64,000 nt of DNA, taken from NCBI GenBank assembly GCA_902783375.1, contig CACZQN010000006.1:1-64000 (forward strand), read 5' to 3'. Origin of the DNA: an uncultured Lachnospiraceae bacterium (lineage in GTDB: Bacteria > Bacillota > Clostridia > Lachnospirales > Lachnospiraceae). The notes under the pieces were generated by a model that worked only from the letters and a program-made list of their open reading frames with translations, made no database searches and was not told where the DNA came from. Position 1 is the first letter of the stretch. Each line of letters starts with the position of its first letter. Shown here piece by piece: positions 52,007-61,632 of the stretch. Position numbers and translations under genes: made by a program.

Positions 52007-52894
52007 ATGTCTAAATTCGGTGTCCTTGCATGGCGTAAAATCTTTGAATCCGGCGACGCAAAGCGTCTCGCAAAACAGCAGCAAAACCTGGATGATCTGA
52101 ACCTTATCCTCGATATCCCCTATCTCGATGACGACGAGCAGGGTCATCTGCTTGACATCTATGAACTGCATGATCTCCCGGAAGACGCACCGGTGCTGAT
52201 CGACATCCACGGCGGCGGACTCTTCGCCTCCTATAAAGAAGTCAATGTGAACTTCAACTATGAATGGGCAAGGCGCGGCTACCGGGTCGTCAGCATCAGC
52301 TACCGCCGCATCCCGGAGACGACACTCTGGCACCAGATCGATGACTGCATGGCTGCAATTAGGTTCCTCGAAGCCCATCAGGAAGACTATCATCTGAATC
52401 TGAACCAGTGCTTTATCACCGGAGATTCCGCCGGTGCCCTGCTGAGCCTGTTCGTGATGAGCATCAATGCCAGCCAGGGTCTTCAGGAAGAGTTTGGGAT
52501 CCAGGGCGCAGGTTTCTCCTTCCGCGCAGGTGCACTGATCTCCATCATGCTGGATACCCAGAGGTATGACCTGCTGCGTGCCATCAGCGACATGGTTACC
52601 GGCAGAAGGGACTACGGGACAAGATATGAAAAGTATCTTCTCGACCCTGCACAGCTCGTTGCAAAGACGGCTCTCCCGCCGCTCTTTCTCGTGACCAGTG
52701 ATGAGGATATGATTCAGAAAGACAGCCTGAAACTCGACCGGATTCTATCTGCAGACAAGGTTCCTCACAAACTGCTGAACTTCCCAAAGGGCACGGAGCG
52801 GAAACTGACCCACGTCTTTGCCGTCAGTTTCCCGATGTATCCGGAAAGCAAAGAAGTCTTTTCGAAGATCAGCGCATTCTTCCGGACCAGATAA
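52007..52894 (+). CDS. Alpha/beta hydrolase (esterase, Abhydrolase_3 type)
   Basis: 295 residues. The oxyanion motif is DIHGGGLFASYK, the nucleophile is in ITGDSAGALLS, the acid in LVTSDEDMIQ and the histidine in KLTHVFAVSFP. This is the hormone-sensitive-lipase-like layout of small-ester hydrolases. No signal peptide. Start ATG 52007 has GGAGGG seven bases upstream; an upstream extension to 51977 lacks a site. A weak TTTTCA-18-TAAAAT promoter may lie about 50 bases upstream. It is divergent from the SDR gene and followed by a strong terminator. Substrate unknown. Confidence 0.85.
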   Translation: MSKFGVLAWRKIFESGDAKRLAKQQQNLDDLNLILDIPYLDDDEQGHLLDIYELHDLPEDAPVLIDIHGGGLFASYKEVNVNFNYEWARRGYRVVSISYRRIPETTLWHQIDDCMAAIRFLEAHQEDYHLNLNQCFITGDSAGALLSLFVMSINASQGLQEEFGIQGAGFSFRAGALISIMLDTQRYDLLRAISDMVTGRRDYGTRYEKYLLDPAQLVAKTALPPLFLVTSDEDMIQKDSLKLDRILSADKVPHKLLNFPKGTERKLTHVFAVSFPMYPESKEVFSKISAFFRTR

Positions 52895-52912
52895 CATCTC
52901 ATGAATACAAGA

Positions 52913-52969
52913 AGGGCTGTCGAATCAGCAAATGAACGATCATTGCTGAGACGACAGCCCCTTTTTTTC
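52913..52969 (+). terminator. Terminator of the esterase gene
   Basis: A long stem: GGGCTGTCG with CGACAGCCC outside and TCAGCAA with TTGCTGA inside, followed by CTTTTTTTCT. The converging sugar-binding lipoprotein gene ends 27 bases beyond it on the other strand and may use the same hairpin, though its tail there is weak. Confidence 0.85.
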
Positions 52970-52996
52970 TGAAAATCTCTTTCTTATCTCATCCTG

Positions 52997-54715
52997 TCAC
53001 TGTCCATCCTGCCGAAGGATTTCCTGTGCACGCTCCATCAGTTCCTTCCCGCCGCTTTCTTCCCAGCTGCGGCAGAATTCATCAAAATCGGAGATATCCG
53101 CCTCCCCGTCGATGATGCGGATGAAGGACGCAACTGCAATCTTCTTCAGTCGTTCATCGGTCAGGCTGGCAAAGCGGTAAGTATCCTGTTCGTTGACATA
53201 TCGGATCCGGTAGCGGTCCAGTTCTTCCGGCGCAATAATCCGGGATGCATACGCTGCCCACTGCCAGTTCTCTGCGTGCTCCGGATCATCCAGGTAGGCG
53301 GTGACTGCATCGTAGTAGCCCTGCTCCAGCACGGTCATGTCCTGATAAGTCATCTCCCCACGCATGGCCCGGCGGATATTCAACGTGGACCGGTGTACCG
53401 CATCCTCGTAATCGACATTGATTCCGAAAGGCGTCATCGCGGCGCCGACATTCTTCATCAGGTATTCCGCAACCAGCCCGGCTTCCTCTTTCCCATCATA
53501 GCGAGCATAGTCGTAGATCGCTGATAGCACCTTCGGGATGATCTCCGGGTACTCGAACCCTTTTCTTGCCACTATATACTTGTGGGATGAAGACATCAGA
53601 GAAGTTGTTGCTGTCCCGTCCTGACTTCCGAACGCGTATGGTTTCCACGCGGCTTCCGGCGAATAGATTGCCATCAGCGGATCATTCGGTGCCCACCACC
53701 AGCCAAAAAAGGCACCGGAACTCCCATCTTTTAGAAGATCAGGAAGATTCTTCGTCGTCCGCAGCATGAAATTGGGGTCGAGAATACCCTCTTCATAGAG
53801 TTCATGCAGGTAGATCAGGCTTTGACGCATCTCTTCGGACACTGTGCCATAAACGACCTCTCCGTCCCGGACGAACCATTTCCCGGGAAATGCTCCAAAG
53901 GAATCGAGGATCGGCTGCAGGTTAAAGCATGCATTCGGATTTTCCATAATCTCCGGGCTGAAGACGAGGCCGACATTTCCATCCGGGGCATTCCCCGGAT
54001 TCTGTTCCTGAAACACGCGGACAATCTCCATTGCCTCTTCAATTGTTTCCGGATCTGCAAGGCCCAGATCTTCCATCCAGTCATGCCGGAGCCACAGCAG
54101 TGACTGCCCATTGTGAACTTCTGTATCCGGAAATGCCATCAGCCGTCCGTCAAAAGACGCACTGGCGAGCAGTCCACTCCCGTAACTCTCATACATTTCC
54201 CGGATCCGTTCGCTGGCACAGCTGTGATACACTTCCGTCAGGTCTTCGATCTGATCGGAAGCAACCAGGCGCCGTAGCATCTCCTCTCCCTGAACCATGA
54301 AGATATCCGGAAGATCATCTTCCACGATCCGGTTTCCAAGACGCTCGTCATAATACGGATTCTGTTCAATCAGAACATTTACATTGGCTACATTCAGTAG
54401 TTCCCGCAGATAAAGCGTATAATTATTGACCTCATAGTCATCTCCATCCGGAATCACCGTTCCCGGATCAACCATCTTTCCAAGCGTATACCGGACCAGT
54501 TCCGGATACTTCCCGAAAGGTGTTGATCTGGCCACCTGCAGAAGGGCATCCGTTTCCTCTTCAGATAACGAGTCCTCGGCTCTGTCCCCGCCTGATTCCG
54601 CTTCCGCAGAAACCGCATCTGTCTCCTTCTTCTCTCCGGCACAGGAAATATTCAGCAGAAGGGCCGGCAGGATCAGCAGGAGCATCATCAGACGTACCAT
54701 CTTCCTGGCGTTCAT
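52997..54715 (-). CDS. Extracellular sugar-binding lipoprotein linked to a two-component system
   Basis: 572 residues. The signal MVRLMMLLLILPALLLNISC has lipobox NISC. An acidic linker follows (about 30-58). The body resembles family-1 sugar-binding proteins of the LplA type: NYTLYLRELLNVANVNVLIE, DLPDIFMVQGEEMLRRLVAS, WLRHDWMEDLGLADPETIEE and a Trp-rich GAFFGWWWAPNDP segment near the ligand site. Its ATG overlaps the stop of the sensor kinase gene (ATGA), so it is made with the kinase rather than with the transporter, whose own binding protein is encoded at 60372-61616. A role as the ligand-presenting partner of the kinase is a reasonable inference. Confidence 0.82.
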   Translation of the reverse strand: MNARKMVRLMMLLLILPALLLNISCAGEKKETDAVSAEAESGGDRAEDSLSEEETDALLQVARSTPFGKYPELVRYTLGKMVDPGTVIPDGDDYEVNNYTLYLRELLNVANVNVLIEQNPYYDERLGNRIVEDDLPDIFMVQGEEMLRRLVASDQIEDLTEVYHSCASERIREMYESYGSGLLASASFDGRLMAFPDTEVHNGQSLLWLRHDWMEDLGLADPETIEEAMEIVRVFQEQNPGNAPDGNVGLVFSPEIMENPNACFNLQPILDSFGAFPGKWFVRDGEVVYGTVSEEMRQSLIYLHELYEEGILDPNFMLRTTKNLPDLLKDGSSGAFFGWWWAPNDPLMAIYSPEAAWKPYAFGSQDGTATTSLMSSSHKYIVARKGFEYPEIIPKVLSAIYDYARYDGKEEAGLVAEYLMKNVGAAMTPFGINVDYEDAVHRSTLNIRRAMRGEMTYQDMTVLEQGYYDAVTAYLDDPEHAENWQWAAYASRIIAPEELDRYRIRYVNEQDTYRFASLTDERLKKIAVASFIRIIDGEADISDFDEFCRSWEESGGKELMERAQEILRQDGQ

Positions 54716-56436
54716 ACCGTCCCCTCCTCTCTGGTGCTGTGCAGGATCTTCTCCGGGATCCGTACGATAACCCGGGTTCCCTCTCCCAGCCTGCTGTCCA
54801 TATGCAGTGCATAGTTCTCACCATACAGCAGAATCAGCCGCTCGTTGACATTCCGCATGCCATAGCCGCTTGATTTCTCCGTCCCGAGCACCTTCCTGAT
54901 CTCCTCTTCTGTCATCCCGACACCATCATCCTGGACTTCCCAGCAGTTGACCTGGTATTCTACACCTGTATCATCCTGATCTGTCTCCGTGTGACAGGAG
55001 ATAAACAGATTCTTCTCCCCTTCCTCCTTCATATCCAGTCCATGAATCAGGGCATTTTCCACGATCGGCTGCAGAACCAGCTTCGGCATCATGGCCCGTT
55101 CATCGGAAGGCGCCAGATCCCAGTGAATCTGGTAGCAGTCATCATGCATCATCTGGGTAATCTCGATATACGCCCGGATGTTCCGGATCTCTCCTTCGAT
55201 CGCAATCATCGATTCCCCTTTGTTCAGGGTTGTCCGATAGAAATTCGACAGCGCGAGCGTCGCCCGGCTGATATCCTGCTGTCCGGCCGCAAGTGCTTTC
55301 CAGTTGATCATGGACAGTGTATTGTACAGAAAATGCGGATTGATCTGAGCAACCAGTGCTGTCATCTCCAGCCGCTGCTGCCGGATCTGCCCCTGATAAA
55401 CTTCTGAAATCAGATGTTTAATCTCAGAGAGCATCCGTTTAAAAGCACGGACCAGAATCCCGATCTCGTCCTCCTCATCATCCGGCAGATCAATTTCCAT
55501 GGTCTCATAATCCACGCGTTCAATAGAAGATGTGAGGCGTTCGATTCTCCGCACCAGCCTGCCGGAAAGCCAGGTCGATACCATCAGGATCAATACAAGG
55601 CAGGCCAGTTCCAGAAGCAGAATCTCCGGCAGAACCTGAAGCCCCGCGATCACCGGCTCTTCGACCGGTGCATAGACAATGACGCCAAACGGCAGTCCCT
55701 CAGCCCCTCCTGTGACAGACAGGTAGTTCTTCCGGAACGCTTCATCCGAGAAAGAGCTGATATCCTCTGTTCCATAGATGGCCTGATGATAGATAATCTT
55801 TCCATCGTTGCCGAGAATGGCAAAACCAGTATCTGCCCCGACATAGTAGCTGCCAGAAGAAATAAACTGATTCGTCCAGCAGACCATTTCTATATAAGCT
55901 TCTTCTTCCCGCGTCCCGGGAACCTTCATAAAGGCATACAGGTTATCGCCGCCGCCGTCTTCAAACCAGATCATCCGGCCTTCCTCTGTCTTGCTCCGGA
56001 TCGCCGGAAGCCATCCCGTTTCCTGCAGTTTCTCCATACTCAGCAGAGAGTTGTCATGGGAGATCCGAAAATGCTCCGAGAAGACGCTGACCCCTTTCAG
56101 TCCTTCGTAAAGACTTCTGGCATACTGAACAGCTTCATCAACTCCTGCATAGAGGGCAGCCGTCTCATATTGCGGCGTCTGCGGCGTTTTCAGCGCTTCC
56201 TGCACTTCATCATCCAGCGCAAGAAAACGGAGAACCTCTTCGTAGGCCTGACGCCGGCTTTCCATCGCCTGCGTGATCTGCGTCAGAGAGTTCTCCATGG
56301 CATCTGTTTTCCGTTCCGTCAGAAGTCGGAGCGAACGCTGAAACAGAATCACGCCCAACAGAATAGAAGGCGTGATTCCGACCAGTACCATCACAAGAAA
56401 TAATTTCCTCCTGAAAGGAAGATTCTTCAGTTTCAT
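54712..56436 (-). CDS. YesM-type sensor histidine kinase
   Basis: 574 residues: first membrane helix at about 11-31, extracellular part (about 33-260) with a dCache-like pattern (WLPAIRSKTEEGRMIWFEDG, GADTGFAILGNDGKIIYHQA), second helix (ILLLELACLVLILMVSTWLS), HAMP, then AQINPHFLYNTLSMINWKAL with the phospho-His, PIVENALIHGLDM as the N box and DDGVGMTEEEI as G1. Overlaps on both sides are ATGA type: the regulator gene ends within its start and the lipoprotein gene starts within its end. It senses an extracellular sugar, perhaps through that lipoprotein, for the adjacent transporter operon. Confidence 0.92.
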   Translation of the reverse strand: MKLKNLPFRRKLFLVMVLVGITPSILLGVILFQRSLRLLTERKTDAMENSLTQITQAMESRRQAYEEVLRFLALDDEVQEALKTPQTPQYETAALYAGVDEAVQYARSLYEGLKGVSVFSEHFRISHDNSLLSMEKLQETGWLPAIRSKTEEGRMIWFEDGGGDNLYAFMKVPGTREEEAYIEMVCWTNQFISSGSYYVGADTGFAILGNDGKIIYHQAIYGTEDISSFSDEAFRKNYLSVTGGAEGLPFGVIVYAPVEEPVIAGLQVLPEILLLELACLVLILMVSTWLSGRLVRRIERLTSSIERVDYETMEIDLPDDEEDEIGILVRAFKRMLSEIKHLISEVYQGQIRQQRLEMTALVAQINPHFLYNTLSMINWKALAAGQQDISRATLALSNFYRTTLNKGESMIAIEGEIRNIRAYIEITQMMHDDCYQIHWDLAPSDERAMMPKLVLQPIVENALIHGLDMKEEGEKNLFISCHTETDQDDTGVEYQVNCWEVQDDGVGMTEEEIRKVLGTEKSSGYGMRNVNERLILLYGENYALHMDSRLGEGTRVIVRIPEKILHSTREEGTV

Positions 56437-57998
56437 GTCTCTCCTTCGCCACGTTCTCTTCTGAATGTCTCAGGGGTTTTCCCGTAGTACTCCCGGAAAC
56501 TCTGCCCAAAATAGGAATCATTCCGAAAACCGGCCTTTTCTGCAATCTGTACGACCTTCATATCGGTCTCAAGCAGAAGTCTGGCCGCCATCTCCATCCG
56601 GCAGCTCCGGATATACCGGGAGAGATTCTGCCCGGTTTCTTTCTTGAACAGGTGGCTGAGGTAACCCGGAGAAAGGTAGACCTTCTCCGCCAGTGTGTCC
56701 GCGGAAAGATCCTCATTCAGGTGATAGCGGATATAATTGGTCAGATAATGCACGGCATTCTGGGGTGTCTCCTCTCCTGCCGCCAGATTCCTCCGGAACT
56801 CCTCGATAACCTGCCGGAAGATCTCCCGGACTTCCTCAATCGTATCTACACGAAAAACTTTTTCAATTGCTTCCACTTCCTCCGTGGACCGATCCGCGCC
56901 CATCTCCTTAAACAGTTCGCGAAGCAGTTCCGAAAAAATGAACCGGACATACATCTGCGAATTCCTTGCTTCCCGTACCATTTCCAGGACCAGCTGATCC
57001 GCATCCTCCTGCAGTTCATCCGCATCGTGTGCATGGATGTTCTCCCGCATTCTGCCGAGAATCACCTGGATTTTCTCTCCGCTGACAGAACCGGGCATCT
57101 CCTCTCCATCCGGATCTTCCGCCGGCAGAACCCGGATATCGGGAAGATAGAAGCGGCTGTCCATCTCCGTTTCAAGATCCTGGCAGATCTTCGGCAGATC
57201 CTTCGGATCTTTCACTTCTTCTGAGACAGCCAGGTAACAGTGGAGGTTGAACTGCTCTTCGAAGGCCGCCGAGATCAGTCCGGCAATTCTCCGGTAATTT
57301 ACTGTCTTCCTGCCAAAGAAAAAAATCAGGCAGGTGTCATCTTCCGTGATCAGGTAGCCCGGGTCCCTTTCTGTCCGGTGCAGGATGATGTCCGTCGCCT
57401 GGTCCAGATGTGCCGCAAAAACCGGCTTATCGGTCTGCAGCAGCATGACCTCGCTGATCTCATCGACCTGCTGTGCCGCTGCTGTTTCCGCTTCTATCTG
57501 CCGCAGACGCAGAAGATCCTCTTCCCGTCCGAACAGCAGATACCCCTGCAGGTAATATCTTAACAGCGACTCCCGGGTTTCGACACTCTCCTCTTCAGCC
57601 ATTTTCCTTGCCCGGACCTTTTCGATCGTGCGGTCCAGGACTTCATAGAACTCTTCTGGATCAACCGGCTTCATGATATACTCACTGACCCGCTGCCGGA
57701 TTGCTTCCTGTGCATAGGAGAACTCCCCATAAGCGGTCAGAAGAATGATCGTGATATCGCTCCCCCGCTCCCGAAGCGCAGAAGCAAGTTCCAGCCCCGT
57801 CATGAACGGCATCCGGATATCAGATAGAAGAATATCCACCTGTTCCTGGTTCAGGATCTCTAACGCCTGCTTTCCGTTCTCGGCTTCAAGCAGTTCCAGA
57901 TCCCCGTAAAACGCGCCGGCGGAGGTCCGCCTGCTCTCAATGAGCATTCGAACCCCCGCACGTTCCACATGATTATCATCCACAATTAAAATACGCAT
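56433..57998 (-). CDS. YesN-type response regulator with AraC domain
   Basis: 521 residues. The receiver domain (1-130) starts MRILIVDDNHVERAGV, with phosphoacceptor DILLSDIRMPFMTG, switch ILLTAYGEFSYAQEAI and lysine in YIMKPVDPEEFYE. The middle 260 residues are a typical variable YesN linker domain. The end is an AraC double helix-turn-helix (LSADTLAEKVYLSPGYLSHL to GFRNDSYFGQSFREYYGKTP). GAGAGG precedes ATG 57998. It lies 58 bases after the second permease gene with two hairpins in between, so it is probably part of the transporter transcript but expressed at a lower level. Confidence 0.92.
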   Translation of the reverse strand: MRILIVDDNHVERAGVRMLIESRRTSAGAFYGDLELLEAENGKQALEILNQEQVDILLSDIRMPFMTGLELASALRERGSDITIILLTAYGEFSYAQEAIRQRVSEYIMKPVDPEEFYEVLDRTIEKVRARKMAEEESVETRESLLRYYLQGYLLFGREEDLLRLRQIEAETAAAQQVDEISEVMLLQTDKPVFAAHLDQATDIILHRTERDPGYLITEDDTCLIFFFGRKTVNYRRIAGLISAAFEEQFNLHCYLAVSEEVKDPKDLPKICQDLETEMDSRFYLPDIRVLPAEDPDGEEMPGSVSGEKIQVILGRMRENIHAHDADELQEDADQLVLEMVREARNSQMYVRFIFSELLRELFKEMGADRSTEEVEAIEKVFRVDTIEEVREIFRQVIEEFRRNLAAGEETPQNAVHYLTNYIRYHLNEDLSADTLAEKVYLSPGYLSHLFKKETGQNLSRYIRSCRMEMAARLLLETDMKVVQIAEKAGFRNDSYFGQSFREYYGKTPETFRRERGEGET

Positions 57999-58013
57999 AA
58001 AATCAACCTCTCA

Positions 58014-58063
58014 GCGACTTTGCGAAGCAAATCGCGGGGGTTAATCACGTAGTGATTTACCCC
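58014..58063 (-). other. Double hairpin between permease and regulator genes
   Basis: Hairpin A: GGGGTTAATCAC (58037-58048) pairs with GTGATTTACCCC (58052-58063) with one mismatch and includes the permease stop codon. Hairpin B: GCGACTTTGC with GCAAATCGC (58014-58035). No U-tract, so probably an mRNA-processing or stability element. Confidence 0.5.
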
Positions 58064-58902
58064 TTCACCGCACCAGCCATTCCATTCACATAGAACCGCT
58101 GCATGAAAATGAACAGTGCTGCGATCGGAATGGAGACACAGACTGCACCGGCCGCAAAGCAGGTGTACCATTCATGGATGTACTCCTTCTGGAGCATGTT
58201 CCAGAGACCGATCGCCACCGTATAATACTGCGCATTCGCACGGCAGATGACTTTTGCGAAGATAAAGTCAACCCAGGGACCGATGAAAGCCGTCAGCACG
58301 GTGTAGATGATGATCGGCTTGGACAGTGGCATTGTGATTCTGGTGAACAGCGTCCACTTGGTCGCCCCGTCGATCACCGCAGCCTCATCGATGGACTTCG
58401 GGATCGTGTCGAAGAATCCCTTACAGATTGTAAACCCGATTCCTGCTGTCGCCGAGTAGACCAGGACCAGGGCAACCCGGATCATCGCACCTTCCGAGAG
58501 TCCCAGCACCTTCAGGATGTAGTACACGGCTACCATGCTCATAAATCCCGGGAACAGGGTGAGGATCATTGCCATGTTCATATATGGTTTCCGCAGCCGG
58601 AAGCGGAGTCTCGACAGACAGAAACTGACTGCCAGCACAAACACTGCTGAAATGATACACGAAAAGATCGCAATAATCAACGTGTTCATGAACATTCTTG
58701 GGAAATTCAGGATACTCCTGTTGGTGAAGAGCCGGATATAGTTGTCAAATGTATAGTTCTTCGGGAAGAAGGTGCTGACGTAGGAGCCCTTCTCTGCCCG
58801 GAAGCTGGTGAGCACAATCCAGAAAATCGGAAGCACCCAGATCGCGGACAGCACTGCAAGGAGGATATGAACGAGTATATTGACCACTTTTCTTTTCATC
58901 AC
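58057..58902 (-). CDS. Sugar ABC transporter permease, MalG-type
   Basis: 281 residues with six helices. The N-terminus VNILVHILLAVLSAIWVLPI and the EAA-like loop DEAAVIDGATKWTLFTRITM PL are typical of MalG/GanQ-class permeases. The ATG overlaps the end of the MalF-type gene by four bases. It forms the inner channel with it. The ATPase (MsmX/MalK type) is not encoded here and is presumably shared. Confidence 0.92.
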   Translation of the reverse strand: MMKRKVVNILVHILLAVLSAIWVLPIFWIVLTSFRAEKGSYVSTFFPKNYTFDNYIRLFTNRSILNFPRMFMNTLIIAIFSCIISAVFVLAVSFCLSRLRFRLRKPYMNMAMILTLFPGFMSMVAVYYILKVLGLSEGAMIRVALVLVYSATAGIGFTICKGFFDTIPKSIDEAAVIDGATKWTLFTRITMPLSKPIIIYTVLTAFIGPWVDFIFAKVICRANAQYYTVAIGLWNMLQKEYIHEWYTCFAAGAVCVSIPIAALFIFMQRFYVNGMAGAVKG

Positions 58903-60266
58903 ATGAACGCCTCCTCGTTCTTATAAGACGACGAATTCCGGTAGGTTACCAGTGCAATGACAGCCAGGATGATAAAGGTAAAGATACCGATGACCGAACC
59001 GAGGTTGTAGTACTGGTAATCGATGGTCAGCTTGTAGAGCCAGGTAACCAGAAGATCCGTCTTGCCGGCTGTATCTCCGACTGCGGTCGGACCGCCGCCG
59101 GAAAGCAGGTAAATGACGTTGAAGTTATTAATATTTCCGGTGAAACTCGTAATCAGATACGGTGTCGTCACGAACAGCATGTACGGCAGGGTGATCTTGA
59201 AGAAGATCACAACCGCATTGGCACCGTCGACTCTTGCTGCTTCATAAATGTCTTCCGGGATATTCTGCAGAATACCGGTCACCTGCAGCAGTGTATACGG
59301 AATACCGACCCAGAGGTTGATCAGAATGACTGACACGCGCGCCCACATCGCATTCTGCAGGAACGGGAGCGGCTGGCTGATCAGACCCAGGTTCATCAGG
59401 ATCACATTGATTGCGCCCTGCGGCTGCAGCATGGTCTGCATGATCAGGAGGGATACGAACTGCGGCACCGCGATTGAAAGGACAAAGCAGAACCGCCAGA
59501 ATCCCTTGATCTTTGTATCCCGTCTGTTGATGATCAGTGCCAGGATCATGCCCAGGATATAGTTCAGGAAGGTTGCAAAGAACGCCCAGATGATCGTCCA
59601 TCCGAGAACGCCCCAGAACTGTCTTCCGATGTTGCCGCCCAGGTTCAGGACCCTTCCGAAATTGGTTAATCCGACCCAGTTGAACAGGGTCAGATGATTG
59701 TCTTCTTTGGAATAGCTGGTAAATGCCATGAGGATCATAAATACCAGCGGTACAATATTAAAGAGGAGAATTCCCGCCATCGGCAGGCTCATCAGGGTGA
59801 TGTGGATGTTACCGTCAAGAAGACTTCTCACATCCTCTTTCAGCGTATTGACATGTTCTCCCTTCTCGAGTCTTTTCTGCAGTTTATAACTCTGCTTCAT
59901 CTGAAGCACCCAGAGCACCACAAACGCAGCGATCACAAAGCAGGTTGCGACACCAAAAAGCAGTCTCAGGAGGGAACTGTCGCCCTGCGTATATTCATAG
60001 ATCTGCTTGGCATCATTCCACACCTTCTGCTGTTCTTCTCCGCCAAGCGTAATCAGATCTACGATCTTACCTGCTCCGGTTGTAATCATGAACACCAGGA
60101 AGCATACTTCAAGGACAAGTACGCTGAGTCCTTTTACCAGCTGCTTGTGCCCGAAGATCCCTGCTCCCATCACGACCATGGACAGCTTTGTCATGGCGTC
60201 TCCGTTTTTGATCGCCTCGATCAGCGATTCTCTTGGAAATTCCAGTTTTTTATTTCCCTTTGCCAT
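58899..60266 (-). CDS. Sugar ABC transporter permease, MalF-type
   Basis: 455 residues. A 40-residue cytoplasmic start is followed by an extra pair of helices around a loop (VLVLEVCFLVFMITTGAGKI and a periplasm-side segment to about 100), as in longer MalF/GanP proteins. The core has six helices and the EAA loop PEDIYEAARVDGANAVVIFFKI. Start ATG 60266 is preferred because AAGGGG lies ten bases ahead; an open frame to 60326 would add residues with no site. An inverted repeat between this gene and the upstream binding-protein gene probably keeps permease levels lower. Confidence 0.92.
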   Translation of the reverse strand: MAKGNKKLEFPRESLIEAIKNGDAMTKLSMVVMGAGIFGHKQLVKGLSVLVLEVCFLVFMITTGAGKIVDLITLGGEEQQKVWNDAKQIYEYTQGDSSLLRLLFGVATCFVIAAFVVLWVLQMKQSYKLQKRLEKGEHVNTLKEDVRSLLDGNIHITLMSLPMAGILLFNIVPLVFMILMAFTSYSKEDNHLTLFNWVGLTNFGRVLNLGGNIGRQFWGVLGWTIIWAFFATFLNYILGMILALIINRRDTKIKGFWRFCFVLSIAVPQFVSLLIMQTMLQPQGAINVILMNLGLISQPLPFLQNAMWARVSVILINLWVGIPYTLLQVTGILQNIPEDIYEAARVDGANAVVIFFKITLPYMLFVTTPYLITSFTGNINNFNVIYLLSGGGPTAVGDTAGKTDLLVTWLYKLTIDYQYYNLGSVIGIFTFIILAVIALVTYRNSSSYKNEEAFM

Positions 60267-60291
60267 GGTTTGTAAACCCCTTCTGTTTACA

Positions 60292-60324
60292 GGAATTGCT
60301 GCCCTGTTACCGGACAGCAATTCC
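60292..60324 (-). other. Intercistronic hairpin between binding protein and MalF-type permease genes
   Basis: Perfect arms GGAATTGCTG (60292-60301) and CAGCAATTCC (60315-60324) with a 13-base loop that can pair further (CC/GG), no U-tract. Typical of transporter operons where the binding protein is made in excess. Confidence 0.6.
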
Positions 60325-60371
60325 AATTTTACCAGTTACTATTCAGTTACTTATGGATCTTCTTTCTTTCG

Positions 60372-61616
60372 TTACTGTACAACGGAAGTGTTCATCGCAG
60401 TGTTCATTGCCTCTGTCTTTTCAGCTGCATTGCTGTGGTTGACAGAACCTGCTACGATCTCCTCGCCCATGGACTGTGCCGGGCCCCAGTAATTGCCCAT
60501 CTCAGCCAGCAGCGGCTGCATGGTGGATGTTCTTGCAAGGGTATCGGACTGAGCCTTGGAAAGGATATCATCACCGACATTGACCGTTGCACATGCCGGA
60601 ATGATGTTTCTCAGATCATAGTGATCTTTCTGAGCCTGCTCGCTTGCAAGGAAAGCTGCAAGCGCAACTGCCTGCTGCATGTTCTTGCTGTTTGCATTGA
60701 CGCCGACTGCCTTGGAACCTGCGAAGGACTTCAGCTGGCATTCCTTACCATTGATGGTAACGGTCGGAAGAGCTGCGATGCCCATGTTGTCGCCGAGTGC
60801 TTCTTTGACGTTGTTGTAATCCCAGGATCCGGAGAAGATTGCAGATACGGAGCCATCACCAAGACCTGCCATACCAACACCGTTCGCATCATTGATGAAA
60901 TGCGGATTTGCCATCAGGTCAACCAGATAATCGGTAACCTGGACAGCCTTATCACCGGAGAAATCGATTCCCTTCGAAGCATCGCCGCCGTTCTCACCGA
61001 ACAGGGTGCAGCCATTTGCAACATAGAAGGAAGCGATGTACCAGGAGTTGCTGAGTGGGAATGCGACGGTTCCCTTTTCAACCATCTTCTCGAGGCTCTT
61101 GATATCGTCCTCAGAGTAGACGCTCTTGTCGTAGTACATGAACCAGGTATTGCCAGTGAACGGAAGGCCGTAGACGCCGCCGTCATAGGAAACGGTATCG
61201 ATCATGGTCTGGCTGTTGTCCTTCTTCACCTGCTCCAGTGTAGAACCACCGAGCTCTGCAAGTGCACCAAAGGAAATCAGGTCCGGGATCTGGTCATTTG
61301 CAAACATATAGACATCGGCACCAGCTGCTGCATCGGTCGACATCTGGGTCTTCGCATCACCCTCGGAGCAGACGCCATAAGTGAATGTGATGTTCCATTC
61401 CGGATGGGCTGCTGCAAATGCCTTACATTCCTTATCAAGCCAGTTTCCGTTAGCTGCATCCTGGTCTTCCTGCGGGCTCCAGACCGTGAGCGCCACATCG
61501 ACCGGTGCTGCATTCGTGTTGTCAGGCTGTGTTGCCGGTGTTCCTGATCCGCCGCAGGCAGTAAGCATACCTGCCATCATAACAGAAAGGACACCTGCCA
61601 GTAATCTCTTTTTCAT
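60372..61616 (-). CDS. Maltose/oligosaccharide-type sugar-binding lipoprotein
   Basis: 414 residues with signal MKKRLLAGVLSVMMAGMLTA and lipobox LTAC. The body matches family-1 binding proteins of the MalE/GanO/cyclodextrin type: VALTVWSPQEDQDAANGNWL, TFTYGVCSEGDAKTQMSTDA, DVYMFANDQIPDLISFGALA, GVYGLPFTGNTWFMYYDKSV and IFSGSWDYNNVKEALGDNMG. It captures a sugar for the MalF/MalG-type permease pair encoded next. Start ATG 61616 follows GGAGGATAAC; the frame is open to 61664. The 5' leader can fold into a two-level hairpin (61633-61668). First gene of the transporter/two-component operon. Confidence 0.92.
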   Translation of the reverse strand: MKKRLLAGVLSVMMAGMLTACGGSGTPATQPDNTNAAPVDVALTVWSPQEDQDAANGNWLDKECKAFAAAHPEWNITFTYGVCSEGDAKTQMSTDAAAGADVYMFANDQIPDLISFGALAELGGSTLEQVKKDNSQTMIDTVSYDGGVYGLPFTGNTWFMYYDKSVYSEDDIKSLEKMVEKGTVAFPLSNSWYIASFYVANGCTLFGENGGDASKGIDFSGDKAVQVTDYLVDLMANPHFINDANGVGMAGLGDGSVSAIFSGSWDYNNVKEALGDNMGIAALPTVTINGKECQLKSFAGSKAVGVNANSKNMQQAVALAAFLASEQAQKDHYDLRNIIPACATVNVGDDILSKAQSDTLARTSTMQPLLAEMGNYWGPAQSMGEEIVAGSVNHSNAAEKTEAMNTAMNTSVVQ

Positions 61617-61632
61617 GTTATCCTCCAATCTT

